64,000 bases of DNA from NCBI RefSeq assembly GCF_000379605.1, contig NZ_KB902624.1:1-64000 (forward strand), given 5' to 3'. Below the pieces are notes generated by a model, which was not told where the DNA came from, ran no database searches, and worked only from the letters and a program-made list of their open reading frames with translations. The position numbers and the translations under genes are program-made. Source of the DNA: Rhizobium giardinii bv. giardinii H152 (GTDB lineage: Bacteria > Pseudomonadota > Alphaproteobacteria > Rhizobiales > Rhizobiaceae). Of the stretch, positions 37,087 to 46,590 are shown piece after piece (the first letter of the stretch is position 1; each line of letters starts with the position of its first letter).

Positions 37087-37731
37087 TCAGCCGCCTATCG
37101 TAATGGTGGCGGGCGTCAGCAACGCCGACTGGCCAGCGGACGGCAGGGGATAGGCGCCGAGCGCTTCCACATGTTTGCCTTCGAGGCTTTCGCGCGGCAG
37201 CTTTTCGAGCGTCAAGGCGTTGACATGGCTGTTGAAGGCCTTGCCGAATTCAGCCCACTGGATCTGGTTCTTGAATTCGTTGAAATTGACGAAGTCGAGG
37301 CTGTCGCGGATCGCGGTGCCCTTGATGACCGGGCCGATCTGGACGCGCACATCCGCCTTGCCGTCGCCATCTACATCAGTGTCGAGGTAGGCAGCACGGG
37401 ATTTCGTTTCGGCCTTGACGATCGTGCCGGAGACTTTCGCGGCAAATGTCCAGGGCGCCGTGCCGTCCTTTTCCTTGTGGCCGTATTTTGCCGCGGCGGC
37501 ATCGAGATCGGATTTCGACAGAGCGGAAACCTCCTGGAAGGTTCCGGCGCGCGTTTCCAGGAACGGAATGACTTTTGCTTCCCATACTTCCGCGACCTGG
37601 CGATCGGGATTGAACCCGCCGCTTGCAGCTTCTGCGGCCTCTTCGGGCGTCGGCGTCTTGATGATCTTGCAACCGGGCACGGCCAGCACGATGGCGAGCG
37701 AGATTGCGGCGGCTGTCACGATGTTCGGCAT
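37087..37731 (-). CDS. DUF2291 lipoprotein associated with a sugar importer
   Basis: This 214-residue predicted lipoprotein has a signal peptide that ends in the lipobox LAVPGC. The family (DUF2291) is regularly found inside ribose-type ABC operons; the role is not known to me, perhaps an accessory binding or scaffold protein at the periplasmic face. ATG 37731 has GGAG nine bases upstream; a GTG at 37749 is an alternative. It sits between the binding protein and ATPase genes. A strong hairpin separates it from the binding-protein gene (37761-37787). Confidence 0.75.
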   Translation of the reverse strand: MPNIVTAAAISLAIVLAVPGCKIIKTPTPEEAAEAASGGFNPDRQVAEVWEAKVIPFLETRAGTFQEVSALSKSDLDAAAAKYGHKEKDGTAPWTFAAKVSGTIVKAETKSRAAYLDTDVDGDGKADVRVQIGPVIKGTAIRDSLDFVNFNEFKNQIQWAEFGKAFNSHVNALTLEKLPRESLEGKHVEALGAYPLPSAGQSALLTPATITIGG

Positions 37732-37760
37732 GGAATTCTGCTCCGGCACATGGAAATAAA

Positions 37761-37787
37761 CGCAGGGCGGAGTGTGTCCGCCCTGCG
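37761..37787 (-). terminator. Intercistronic hairpin after the sugar-binding-protein gene
   Basis: An 11-bp perfect stem with a 5-base loop (arms 37761-37771 and 37777-37787). It follows the binding-protein stop and precedes the lipoprotein gene. There is no long T-run on the minus strand, so it probably stabilises the upstream mRNA or allows partial termination, keeping the binding protein more abundant than the membrane parts. Confidence 0.75.
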
Positions 37788-37804
37788 CGCATTCTTTGGG
37801 AGGA

Positions 37805-38819
<1,015 letters not shown>

Positions 38820-38824
38820 GGCGA

Positions 38825-39652
38825 TCAGGTGATGCGCCGAATGCTCTCGGCGATCTCCTGTGGTTCGAAGACTTTTTTCCAGTCGTCGCGCATCAGCGCC
38901 GGGATGCCGAATTCAATGGCTTTGTTGCAGGCATCGGAGAAAACGCCCTGCACTTCGCCGAAGATCACGGCGCCGAGCACGTTCATGTGGCCGAGCAGGA
39001 AGTCACGAGCGGCCTCCTCCGGCACACCGCGTTTCACACACTCGTCCATGGCCTGCTTCATGACGACCAGCAGCGAGGCGCAGACGGTTTCCGATAGGCC
39101 CGGCTCCAGCATCGCCATCTGCTCGACAGTAACGCGATGCGAGCGCATGACCGGCGACCAGATGACCATGGCGATCTCTTCGCCGAGGCCGTAGGCCTCT
39201 TCCGGTCCCTGCATCAGGGCGGAAACGATATGTTGCTTGGCAAACAGACCGCCGAAATGATCCCTCTTCGCGGCCATGTCCGTTTCGTCGTTGAAGATCG
39301 GCGGATGGCAGGGATGGGTGACGAAATAGGTGAGATCGGCCCGCACCGGCAGGTGGCCGGCAAAGGGGGCGGCCGCGTCGAGAGCCACAACCATGGTGCC
39401 GGCTGCGAGCGTGTCGACGATGCTGGCCGCGACCTTCCCGATTGCCGTATCCGGAACGGCGAGAATGACGACGTCGGCGCCATCCAGCCCGGCATTGGCC
39501 GGCACGCACGAGATCTCGAGATCGTTTTTCAGCCGCGCCTGACCCGCGTCGCTGACTTCGATGTGGCGCACGTCAAAGCGCGAGCCTTTTAGGTTCTTCG
39601 CCAGCCGGTAGCCCATTTTGCCGCCGGCGCCGAACAGAGCAATTGACGTCAT
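38825..39652 (-). CDS. apnO: D-apionate oxidoisomerase
   Basis: This enzyme would convert D-apionate to 3-oxo-isoapionate with NAD. The 275-residue protein has an N-terminal Rossmann fold (TSIALFGAGGKMGYRLAKNL), then VVILAVPDTAIGKVAASIVD, and a helical C-terminal domain related to 6-phosphogluconate/hydroxyisobutyrate dehydrogenases (EMAMLEP region, MKQAMDECVKRGVPEEAARD). It is the first gene of the downstream part of the apiose operon and has its own promoter and operator at 39681-39708. Assignment comes from gene order and fold; a ketol-acid-reductoisomerase-like activity fits the chemistry. Confidence 0.8.
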   Translation of the reverse strand: MTSIALFGAGGKMGYRLAKNLKGSRFDVRHIEVSDAGQARLKNDLEISCVPANAGLDGADVVILAVPDTAIGKVAASIVDTLAAGTMVVALDAAAPFAGHLPVRADLTYFVTHPCHPPIFNDETDMAAKRDHFGGLFAKQHIVSALMQGPEEAYGLGEEIAMVIWSPVMRSHRVTVEQMAMLEPGLSETVCASLLVVMKQAMDECVKRGVPEEAARDFLLGHMNVLGAVIFGEVQGVFSDACNKAIEFGIPALMRDDWKKVFEPQEIAESIRRIT

Positions 39653-39680
39653 TTTTCCTCGCTTATGTCTATTTGCGATG

Positions 39681-39708
39681 ACTATATGCGACTGGTATAA
39701 TGAGTCAA
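39681..39708 (-). promoter_or_regulatory. Promoter of the apnO-transporter-apnL operon with GntR-type operator
   Basis: Read on the minus strand: TTGACT (39708-39703), 16-base spacer, TATAGT (39686-39681). The spacer contains the 11-mer CATTATACCAG (39702-39692), part of a 14-mer (plus strand CTGGTATAATGAGT, 39692-39705) that is repeated exactly before the RuBisCO-like gene at 43680-43693. A repressor bound there would block the promoter. The likely binder is the GntR protein encoded at 43802. Confidence 0.7.
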
Positions 39709-39776
39709 TCAGTATATCAGCGGAACGACGAATTTTTCCTAAAGAAGATTCACCGGCTCGCAGCCCGCTTGCTCGG

Positions 39777-40214
39777 TTACTTCACCCTGTCCAGTCGGTT
39801 GATGGCCTCGACATTTTCGGCGGACGCGCCGTTGGGGTCGAAGTCGGATTCCAGCCATTTGTCGACGATCCTCTTGGCAAGTTCCGGGCCGATGACGCGG
39901 GCACCCATGGTGATGATCTGCGCGTTGTTAGACTTCGCCGCGCGTTCAGCCGAATAGGTGTCGTGGGTCAGAGCGGCGCGGATGCCGGGCACCTTGTTAG
40001 CCGAAATCGCTACGCCGATGCCCGTGCCGCAGATCAGAATGCCGCGCTCGTTCTGACCATCGATGATGGTCTGCGCCAGCGCCAACGACAGGTCGGCATA
40101 GTAGCCGGATTGGCTGAGGTCGCTGACCTTAAGGTGCGGCCGGGTGGCTAAATGGGCGGCTATGACCTCGAGCAGCGGCCTGCCCGCGCTGTCTGCTCCG
40201 ATGGCGATATTCAT
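39777..40214 (-). CDS. derI: D-erythrulose 4-phosphate isomerase (RpiB family)
   Basis: This 145-residue RpiB/LacAB-type isomerase would convert D-erythrulose 4-phosphate to D-erythrose 4-phosphate. It has the usual beginning ([18 protein letters not shown]), the active-site loop [18 protein letters not shown] with its catalytic cysteine, and [15 protein letters not shown] with the catalytic-site histidine. In the erythritol and apiose pathways an RpiB-type protein does this job next to a TIM-type protein, as here. Ribose 5-phosphate isomerase activity is the main alternative from the family alone. Confidence 0.83.
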   Translation of the reverse strand: MNIAIGADSAGRPLLEVIAAHLATRPHLKVSDLSQSGYYADLSLALAQTIIDGQNERGILICGTGIGVAISANKVPGIRAALTHDTYSAERAAKSNNAQIITMGARVIGPELAKRIVDKWLESDFDPNGASAENVEAINRLDRVK

Positions 40215-40244
40215 GGGATGTCCTTCCGTTTGTCGTATCCTGGT

Positions 40245-41006
40245 TCAGGGGAGCGCCTTGGAGACGCGGCCAAGAATGTCGAGATAGCCGGAAACCGCCC
40301 AGGCCGAGCGGCCGATGAACAGCCCGTCGATATGGGCGCAGGCGGCGAACTCCACGCAATTGTCTGGATTGACGCTACCGCCATAGAGCACCGGGATTTT
40401 GCGCCCGAGCACGGCTTGCGCGGCTGCGGAGATTTTCGCATGGCGCGCATCGGCATAGTCCGAGGATGCCGGAATGCCCTTGACGCCGATCGCCCAGACC
40501 GGCTCGTAGGCGAGCAGGATGTCAGCATTCTTAGCCTCGCCCTGAAGCCGCCCGAGCGCACCTTCGACCTGCGCCTTCAGCACCGCGTCCGCCAGCCCGC
40601 TCTCGCGCTCCACAAACGTCTCGCCGATGCAAATCAGCGGAATCAAAGCATGACGCACGGCGCTCTCGACCTTCAATCCAACAGTCTCGTCCGTCTCGCC
40701 GAAGAATTCTCGGCGCTCGCTATGGCCAAGTTCGACCAGATCGAGCCCGCAATCGACCAGCATCGGTCCAGAAATCTCGCCGGTCCAGGCGCCGGCATCG
40801 TCCCAGTGCATGTTCTGGGCTCCAATCTTCACGGAGGTACCCTTCAGCGCCGCCTTGACCTCACGCGCGGCGGTGAACGGCGGGATGACAAAGCGCTGAA
40901 TACGCGCATCGCGCGCGGCATCCGTAACGACAAGAGCATTCGCAAAGGCGAGAGCCTCCGAGAGCAGCTTGTTCATCTTGAAGCTCGTCCCTACCCAGAA
41001 CGTCAT
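40245..41006 (-). CDS. lerI: L-erythrulose 1-phosphate isomerase (triosephosphate isomerase family)
   Basis: This 253-residue TIM-barrel protein has the triosephosphate isomerase active site: lysine in TSFKMNK, histidine in ELGHSERR, and catalytic glutamate in LAYEPVWAIG, with the phosphate loop LYGGSVNPDN. In tetrulose phosphate routes such TIM paralogues convert L-erythrulose 1-phosphate to D-erythrulose 4-phosphate. It lies between the kinase and RpiB-type genes, the order expected from pathway logic. Several loop differences from housekeeping TIM (FTAAREVKAAL, QNMHWDDAGAWTGEISG) are seen. General triosephosphate isomerase activity cannot be excluded. Confidence 0.85.
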   Translation of the reverse strand: MTFWVGTSFKMNKLLSEALAFANALVVTDAARDARIQRFVIPPFTAAREVKAALKGTSVKIGAQNMHWDDAGAWTGEISGPMLVDCGLDLVELGHSERREFFGETDETVGLKVESAVRHALIPLICIGETFVERESGLADAVLKAQVEGALGRLQGEAKNADILLAYEPVWAIGVKGIPASSDYADARHAKISAAAQAVLGRKIPVLYGGSVNPDNCVEFAACAHIDGLFIGRSAWAVSGYLDILGRVSKALP

Positions 41007-41024
41007 CGTTTCATTCCCCCTCGA

Positions 41025-42365
41025 TTACGCCTGCACGCCGTCCCGGATCTGCGAGAAATAGCCATCCGAACCCACCTGGCCGCCCTTCAGGGCGATCTGC
41101 AGACCGTTCGTCGCGGCGTGCGTGCCATGGGCTGTACAGAGGGGGGAACCGGGCGTCTGGGGCAGCGGTAGCAGGGTCGTCAACGCCTCCACGTTCAACT
41201 CGCGCAGCGCATGGCTTGACGTGTCACCGCCCGCGATGACGACGCGTTTCAGGTGCTGTTCCTCAACCAGGCGACGCAGGATTTTGCCGAGCAATCGGCC
41301 GAGGCGATGGCGACTACCGGCAGTCCTGTCGATATCGCTGCCGCGGTCGGCGGACGGACCGAGTGCTGTGTTGAGGATGACGCTGCTGCCCTGTTGAAGA
41401 CATTCGATGCCCGCGGCGACGGCACGTTCCACCGCAGCGTTACCATTCTCGCCGAGCAGTTCCATCGGCTCGAGGTCGATGCCGGCAAAGCCGTTTTCGG
41501 TGGCGTGGCGGATCTGGCGTTCGGTGGTGGGCGAGACGCTACCGGAAACGATCGCGATGCGGTCGACCTTTCCGGGGAGCGGAAAAGTCCTGCGTCCTTG
41601 CGTCAGCCCGGCTTGCGACCAGGCGGTAAGGAGTGCGTATTCGACGCCCGACGAACCACAGACGAACCAGCCATTGCCGGGGTTCCGCCGCCAGAGCTGG
41701 CGACCGGCATTGACCTGGCTTTCGGCGCTGTCGACGTCGAACAGTATAATGCCGTCTGCGCTTTTGCAGAGGGCATCGATTCTGTCATCGGCGTCTGTGG
41801 CGGCCAGCATCGAGAGATCGGCAAGCCGGGCCTCAAGCTCCGTCTGTCCCTTGAGGTGCAAGCGCAGGTCTGCCTCCGCAATGGGGGTCACAGGGTGGCG
41901 GTTCATCACGGGATGACGGTCGATGCGATAGACCTCGCCCTGATAGGCGGCGAAGAGATGGCCGAAGGCTGTATAGCGTTTCAGTTGCGGCGCGCCGACG
42001 ATGAGGGGAACATAGGCCTGATCGAACAGTCTTTTTCCGATCTCGACCGCCTTACCGATACTGCCGATCTGCGGGCTCGAGTCGAAGGTCGAGCAAACCT
42101 TATAATGGCAGATAGCGGCATTCAGGCTTTTCAACCATGCCAGGGCGGGCGTCAGGTGTTCATCCATCCAGTCCGGGGCTTGACTGCGGCTCGTGCCGGC
42201 AAGACCAATGGCGCGGCAATGGCTGAAGCGATGCAGAAGACCTTCATCCGGGATGTTCATGAACAGGACGGTCTCCACGCCGTTGGAGGCGAGCGCTTCC
42301 ATGACATCGGTGGAGCCGGTGAGGTCGTCGCCATAATAGGAAAGGAGTAGATCGTGTGTCGTCAT
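41025..42365 (-). CDS. oiaK: 3-oxo-isoapionate kinase (four-carbon acid sugar kinase family)
   Basis: This 446-residue kinase of the DUF1537 family would phosphorylate 3-oxo-isoapionate at O4 with ATP. The N-terminal substrate domain begins LLLSYYGDDLTGSTDVMEAL; the C-terminal nucleotide domain has IAIVSGSVSPTTERQI and the glycine-rich VVIAGGDTSSHALREL. ATG 42365 lies five bases after the RuBisCO-like gene stop; the frame extends upstream to 42533 but only as shadow of that gene. Family members act on erythronate, threonate and related acids; the RuBisCO-like neighbour points to the apiose route. Confidence 0.85.
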   Translation of the reverse strand: MTTHDLLLSYYGDDLTGSTDVMEALASNGVETVLFMNIPDEGLLHRFSHCRAIGLAGTSRSQAPDWMDEHLTPALAWLKSLNAAICHYKVCSTFDSSPQIGSIGKAVEIGKRLFDQAYVPLIVGAPQLKRYTAFGHLFAAYQGEVYRIDRHPVMNRHPVTPIAEADLRLHLKGQTELEARLADLSMLAATDADDRIDALCKSADGIILFDVDSAESQVNAGRQLWRRNPGNGWFVCGSSGVEYALLTAWSQAGLTQGRRTFPLPGKVDRIAIVSGSVSPTTERQIRHATENGFAGIDLEPMELLGENGNAAVERAVAAGIECLQQGSSVILNTALGPSADRGSDIDRTAGSRHRLGRLLGKILRRLVEEQHLKRVVIAGGDTSSHALRELNVEALTTLLPLPQTPGSPLCTAHGTHAATNGLQIALKGGQVGSDGYFSQIRDGVQA

Positions 42366-42370
42366 GGCTC

Positions 42371-43624
42371 TTACTCGCCTTTGCCGAATTTTTTGAGCGA
42401 CGCTGCCAACTCGGGATGGTCCTCGGCATAGGTTTCGAGCGGGATGTCCGCAACCGCTGCTTGCCAGGCCTGCTGCACGGCATGCACGCCGGCGGCAGGC
42501 CCGCCCGGATGGCTGACGATGCCGCCGCCGCACAGATAGAGAAGATCAGTCGTGCGGCCGGTGCGGTGATAGGTTTCCGGCGCTTGCCCGCCCCATTGAC
42601 CCGAGCCTGCAACAGGGAGCGCGCAGTCGGACGTGTCGAACAGCGGCGTAGTGACAGCCTTGAAAGACTCGACGAAGCTCTCGTCCGGTTCCCAGTACTT
42701 AACGCCGATGCCGTTGATCTGGAACTGGTCGACGCCGAGCAGCCGCCAGAATTGCTGCCAGACCTTGAAATCGAAACCAATGCCGGGATGGCGCGTCAGC
42801 ACATCCCAGCCGTTGCGATGAGCGTGCAACGCGAGGCCAGAGCGTTTGCGCACAAATGCCATGCCGCCCATGCCGATGGAGTTGATGTTGACGACGGCGC
42901 AGTTCCCACCCGCCTTTAGAACGAGGTCGTGGTTTCGCATCATCTCGTCCGGATCGGTGTGCGAGATGCCGAACGCATACATCACCTTCTTGCCGGTCTT
43001 CTGCTCATGATCGAGGATCTTGGGCATGATGGCGGCAACGCGTTCCTTGAGCGGAGAATAGACCGGGCTCATGAGTTTCTCGTCGTCCTTTATGAAATCG
43101 ACGCCGGATTGGATGAGTTCGCCGACGAGTTCCGCGGTTTCCTGCGGACGCAGGCCAAGCGCAGGCTTGACGATGGTGCCGATGATCGGGCGGTCGTAGA
43201 CGCCGGTGAGCTTCCGGCTCCCGGCAAGACCGAACTGCGGGCCGGGATAGACGCCGCGATAGGCCTCCGGCAGCTTGAGATCCACAACCCTCAGGCCGGT
43301 CATGCCGCGAATGGAAAAGATGCCGCCGACAGCAATGGTCATCAAAGCGGAGAGATCGGTGCCGATGGCATCGAGCGGGAAGGCGATATCTGCCTCGGCG
43401 CGGTGGCTGATGCCGTGCCCCGCCGGTGCCTCCGGCCAGCTTGGGGACGGCGCATCGGGAAGGGGACGAATGGCGAGCACACGGGCGGCGACGCGGGCCT
43501 TCAGTTCCTGTGTCTCACCTGGAACCGGTACGAAGGTACCTGTCGACTGGTCGCTGGCGATCTTTTCCGCCATGGCGTCGACGCTGCCCGGCGTTTCAAT
43601 ACGGTAGGTAAGGGTGATCATCAT
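42371..43624 (-). CDS. oiaX: RuBisCO-like protein, 3-oxo-isoapionate-4-phosphate decarboxylase
   Basis: This is a RuBisCO-like protein (417 residues) that does not fix CO2 but would decarboxylate 3-oxo-isoapionate 4-phosphate to L-erythrulose 1-phosphate. RuBisCO active-site equivalents are visible: K153 (GTIVKPALGL, the K175 position), the carbamylated-lysine motif IKDDEKL with K179, D181 and E182 (K201/D203/E204 positions), and H267/R270 in HAHR (H294 region). The C-terminal glycine-rich phosphate loop is LCGGGIVSHPGGPAAGV. A sister type (OiaT) instead yields 3-phosphoglycerate and glycolate; the two tetrulose-phosphate isomerase genes next door favour the decarboxylase. It is the first gene of the minus-strand operon, divergent from the GntR gene. 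Confidence 0.85.
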   Translation of the reverse strand: MMITLTYRIETPGSVDAMAEKIASDQSTGTFVPVPGETQELKARVAARVLAIRPLPDAPSPSWPEAPAGHGISHRAEADIAFPLDAIGTDLSALMTIAVGGIFSIRGMTGLRVVDLKLPEAYRGVYPGPQFGLAGSRKLTGVYDRPIIGTIVKPALGLRPQETAELVGELIQSGVDFIKDDEKLMSPVYSPLKERVAAIMPKILDHEQKTGKKVMYAFGISHTDPDEMMRNHDLVLKAGGNCAVVNINSIGMGGMAFVRKRSGLALHAHRNGWDVLTRHPGIGFDFKVWQQFWRLLGVDQFQINGIGVKYWEPDESFVESFKAVTTPLFDTSDCALPVAGSGQWGGQAPETYHRTGRTTDLLYLCGGGIVSHPGGPAAGVHAVQQAWQAAVADIPLETYAEDHPELAASLKKFGKGE

Positions 43625-43670
43625 GAATTGTCCGTTGCTCCTCTCGCCAACATGCTCATTGATGACGCCA

Positions 43671-43693
43671 ACTCATTATCTGGTATAATGAGT
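43671..43693. promoter_or_regulatory. Operator palindrome between oiaX and the GntR gene
   Basis: ACTCATTAT (43671-43679) and ATAATGAGT (43685-43693) are perfect 9-bp inverted arms around five bases. The right half (43680-43693, CTGGTATAATGAGT) is the same 14-mer as in the apnO promoter. This is a strong candidate site for the divergently encoded GntR regulator, controlling itself and both apiose operons. Confidence 0.72.
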
Positions 43694-43801
43694 ATTCCAA
43701 TTCGCGCAAGATGTTTTAGGTTATCCCTGGAAAGTTTTCGGCTTAAAACGGCGACTTGATCTTTCCTTGCCAGTGAGCTCAGGTGCATAAGGAGGAAGAC
43801 C

Positions 43802-44524
43802 TTGACCCAGCGAGTCAGCATGAGCCAGCCAGTAGAGCAGATCGTGAGGCGCAAACTCTCCGATGAAGTGTTTGACCGTCTTGAGCGAATGATTATATCG
43901 GGTGAATTGAAGCCGGGCGACGACATGCCGTCGGAACGTGTCCTCATGGAGCGCTTTGGCGTCGGCCGCCCCGCGATACGGGAAGCAATGCAATCGCTGG
44001 CCAACATGGGCCTCGTGGCGATTTCGCATGGCGAGCGGGCGAAGGTTTTGGAGTTGACCGCGCAGTCCATCTTCCGGCAAGTCGATGCGACCGCGAAGAT
44101 CATGTTGTCGCGATCATCCGACTCGCTGGAACACCTGAAAAACGCGCGTATCTTTTTCGAGCGAGGGATGGCACGCGAAGCAGCCGCAAAAGCCACCGAG
44201 CGGGACATCGAAGAACTGCGCGAAATCCTCGAACGGCAGCGGCGATCATTGGGAAAAGCCGAAGAATTCATTTCCGCCGATATGCAATTTCACACCCGCA
44301 TCGCCCGGATCTCGGGCAATCCGATCTTCGTTGCAGTCAGCGAGGCGATGTTAGCCTGGCTCAAGGAATATCACACCGACATGCTCATTTGGACCGGCAA
44401 GGAAAAGTTCACGCTTGTTGAACACGAGAAGATAGTAGATCGACTGGCAGCAGCGGATGCCGATGGGGCCGAAGTCGCAATGTTAGTGCACCTTGAGAGA
44501 TCAAGCGCGCTGTATGTGAAGTAG
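43802..44524 (+). CDS. GntR-family regulator of the apiose genes (FadR/NanR-like)
   Basis: This 240-residue regulator has an N-terminal winged helix (VFDRLERMIISGELKPGDDM, then PSERVLMERFGVGRPAIREA) and an all-helical FCD-type effector domain with metal/ligand residues in ADMQFHTRIARISGNP and LVEHEKIVDRL. The start is TTG 43802: the perfect AAGGAGG at 43789-43795 is six bases upstream, while the first ATG (43820) is too far. It is divergent from oiaX with a palindrome between them. It likely represses apiose genes until an acid intermediate such as apionate binds; this is inferred. Confidence 0.88.
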   Translation: MTQRVSMSQPVEQIVRRKLSDEVFDRLERMIISGELKPGDDMPSERVLMERFGVGRPAIREAMQSLANMGLVAISHGERAKVLELTAQSIFRQVDATAKIMLSRSSDSLEHLKNARIFFERGMAREAAAKATERDIEELREILERQRRSLGKAEEFISADMQFHTRIARISGNPIFVAVSEAMLAWLKEYHTDMLIWTGKEKFTLVEHEKIVDRLAAADADGAEVAMLVHLERSSALYVK

Positions 44525-44834
44525 CCGTGGGGGCTGTATTTCCCTCCAATGGCCGACTCTTTTTATAAGGTCTATCGCAACTCCATATTCCCCAGTCCCG
44601 CCGGATAGGCTGATCGTGCATCATGTCTCCTCGTCTTTGCATCGCCTGTTCCAGACATTTTTGAACACAAGGCGCCTCGCAATGTGAACACGCGCTTTCG
44701 TGAATCGCTTCGCGTGGCGCCTCAAGATCCGCCGGTATCCGTGTCGATCGGGCCAAGGGCACACGGGGTGCGTTTATCAGGGGCTTCCATCAAGGCTACG
44801 GGAGCCGACTCACGCCCCCCGAGAGCGCTGCAAG
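44525..44834. other. Intergenic stretch without recognised content
   Basis: This 310-base stretch lies between the GntR gene and a convergent small membrane-protein gene. No family feature, clear terminator or repeat was found. Short open frames on the plus strand near 44684-44999 lack ribosome sites and overlap the membrane-protein gene. Confidence 0.4.
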
Positions 44835-45281
44835 TCAGGAGCTTTGGGGACGTCGCCTGCTCTCTGGCGCGTAGGCCTGCCAGATCGAAACTCCAGTCCA
44901 GACGAGCAGGAACATCGGGAGCGGAAGCAATGTTCGGAAGGCGAGCCACGAGTCTGTACTCCAGCTCAGCGCTGCAATGCGCGTGACTACGGTGATTAAC
45001 AATGCGCATCCTGCCAAGGCAGCATACGTTTGTCGCCATTGCGCAAACGACATCGGCGACTGAAGCTCAAGCAGTACACTTTGAGCGTTCCCCGTCCGCG
45101 CGGCCAGTGCCCCGAAAATGATGGCGGCAGGTAACAGTGTCAGCGATAGGCGGAGTTTGATCGAAAGTTCAGTCTCCGAGGAAAGGGGGTGGGATAGCGC
45201 ATGGATGATGCCGGTGTTTAGTGCCAGAACTAAAATCGAACGCCACAGCACTGCCCACAAAATACGCAGAAAAGCGATCAT
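44835..45281 (-). CDS. Small integral membrane protein of unknown function
   Basis: This 148-residue protein has four likely membrane helices, at about 4-28, 48-64, 86-106 and 115-135, and a basic C-terminal tail ending ESRRRPQSS. It has no motif I recognise. Its start codon overlaps the stop of the upstream gene by four bases, so the two are translationally coupled. The frame is supported by the helix pattern. No function is proposed. Confidence 0.6.
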   Translation of the reverse strand: MIAFLRILWAVLWRSILVLALNTGIIHALSHPLSSETELSIKLRLSLTLLPAAIIFGALAARTGNAQSVLLELQSPMSFAQWRQTYAALAGCALLITVVTRIAALSWSTDSWLAFRTLLPLPMFLLVWTGVSIWQAYAPESRRRPQSS

Positions 45282-45604
45282 CGTTCATCTCGGATTGGAA
45301 GCGAGAAACGACGGTAGTCATTACCTCCACAAATTGCAACGGGGCCCGAAACTTCAGGAATGAAGTGACCAGCGATCAAGCTCTCAGGAATCCCAATTTG
45401 TTCCTTTGAGCCAGGCCGCTCAGCTTCCCGGGTTGGATCGCCCATTCCAGTAGTCGGGGCCAGGTGCTCCGCGCGACGCCATTCAATGATGCCATGGCCA
45501 CGCTCTTTGCCAAACGAGCCCCACTTCACGCAGCCAGGATAATCGCAGTAGTGATCGAAGTGCACGGGCGCCGCTGGCGGTGGGTTGGTCCGCTCGTCAG
45601 ACAT
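45278..45604 (-). CDS. Small hypothetical protein with degenerate zinc-binding motif
   Basis: This 108-residue protein starts MSDERTNPPPAAPVHFDHYC and continues DYPGCVKWGSFGKERGHGI. Related small rhizobial proteins (from memory) have C-X4-C plus a later C-X-x-H pair (…W.C.EH), likely a zinc site. Here the later part reads EWRRAEHLAP, with arginine where the cysteine is expected, so the site may be lost. The tail after about residue 60 looks unrelated. The ribosome site AGGAGGA (45609-45615) overlaps the end of the dead SRAP gene, showing that the two once formed an operon. It overlaps the next gene by four bases. Function unknown. Confidence 0.55.
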   Translation of the reverse strand: MSDERTNPPPAAPVHFDHYCDYPGCVKWGSFGKERGHGIIEWRRAEHLAPTTGMGDPTREAERPGSKEQIGIPESLIAGHFIPEVSGPVAICGGNDYRRFSLPIRDER

Positions 45605-45605
45605 G

Positions 45606-46294
45606 TCATCCTCCTGACGGTAGCAGAACCATCCGATCTTCGGGCAAGACCCGCTGCAGAACCTTTGCCACGTCCCACGGCGCGGTAAGCCAGGTCTCGA
45701 TTTCGTCGCCCTCGGTCAGCAAGACCGCTGGCCTTCTGATGGACCGGCTCGACGATCGCGTTCGGCGTTGTCGTCAGGAATGCGAATAGGTCGGCGGTGA
45801 TGAGGCCCTCCTTGATCTTGCGGACGCTTTCCCATTGAGGCACCCACATGCCGGCGAAGAACATCAGCGGCCGCTCCGGGCTCCTGGCGAACCACGCGTT
45901 CGGGGTTCTTTCGCCTTCGACCTTGTTGGCTGGGTCCGGTTCGGCAAAACTGGTGATCGGCACGACACAGCGGTTTGCCGACGCCCAGCCAGCGTTTCCA
46001 ATGCATGCTCTCCGTATTGCGGACATTTGTGGTGCCGCCGTCCGGTTCCATCTTCAACAGCTGCTGGAAATCGACATCTTTGCCCTTGGCGCGCAGCTTA
46101 TTCGCTCTGTTGGTCGCCGCTTCGAACAGCGCCTGGCTGGAGCTCGGCAGCCCCCAGCGCACCATCGCCAGCTCGCGACCGGCTGGCGTATTGCGCACGA
46201 TCGGCGCCATGCGGTCGGGCCATACCTCGATCTCCGCGCGGGTGGCGCCGCGGATTTCTTCCTGGCTGGTATAGACCCGATAAAGATTGCGGAT
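45606..46294 (-). pseudogene. Decayed SRAP (HMCES/YedK-type) gene
   Basis: SRAP proteins protect abasic sites in single-stranded DNA by a covalent bond to Cys2. Here the start MCNLYR has become IRNLYR: the codons at 46294-46289 read ATC CGC instead of ATG TGC, so both start codon and catalytic cysteine are lost. The body then reads WPDRMAPIVRNTPAGRELAM to NVRNTESMHWKRWLG, shifts frame near 45980 to NRCVVPITSFAEPDPANKVE and onward, and shifts again near 45730 to LLTEGDEIETWLTAPWDVAK, ending at 45606. About ten residues are missing after TSQEEIRG. Two frameshifts plus loss of Cys2 mean no function; Asn, Glu and His of the active site are still readable. Confidence 0.88.
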
Positions 46295-46590
46295 GTGGAC
46301 GGCTGCTCCCTCGTCAGGGTTTGAGTATACGAACAACACGATTGCTTGCAATCAGATGTCCGGCCTGTTTGTGCAGATGAGGTCTGCTGGCCGAGATGGT
46401 GTTCGCTACACGCGCTCCAAACACATTAGCGACATTGTATGTGCCAGTGTAATCTTCGAAATATCGCGTATACCGATCAATCGTTCGTTCCATCTACTCG
46501 TTCCTGCAAGTTCGGTCCCCGAGCCTCTGGTTTGCTTCGCTGGCCGGTGGCATTTATGCAGCGGCTGAGGACTCGGTGCCACTCGCTCGG
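46295..46590. other. Short non-coding stretch between SRAP remnant and IS110 remnant
   Basis: No gene or clear signal is found. It probably includes one end of the IS110-type element, but these elements lack inverted ends, so the border cannot be read from the sequence alone. Confidence 0.4.
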
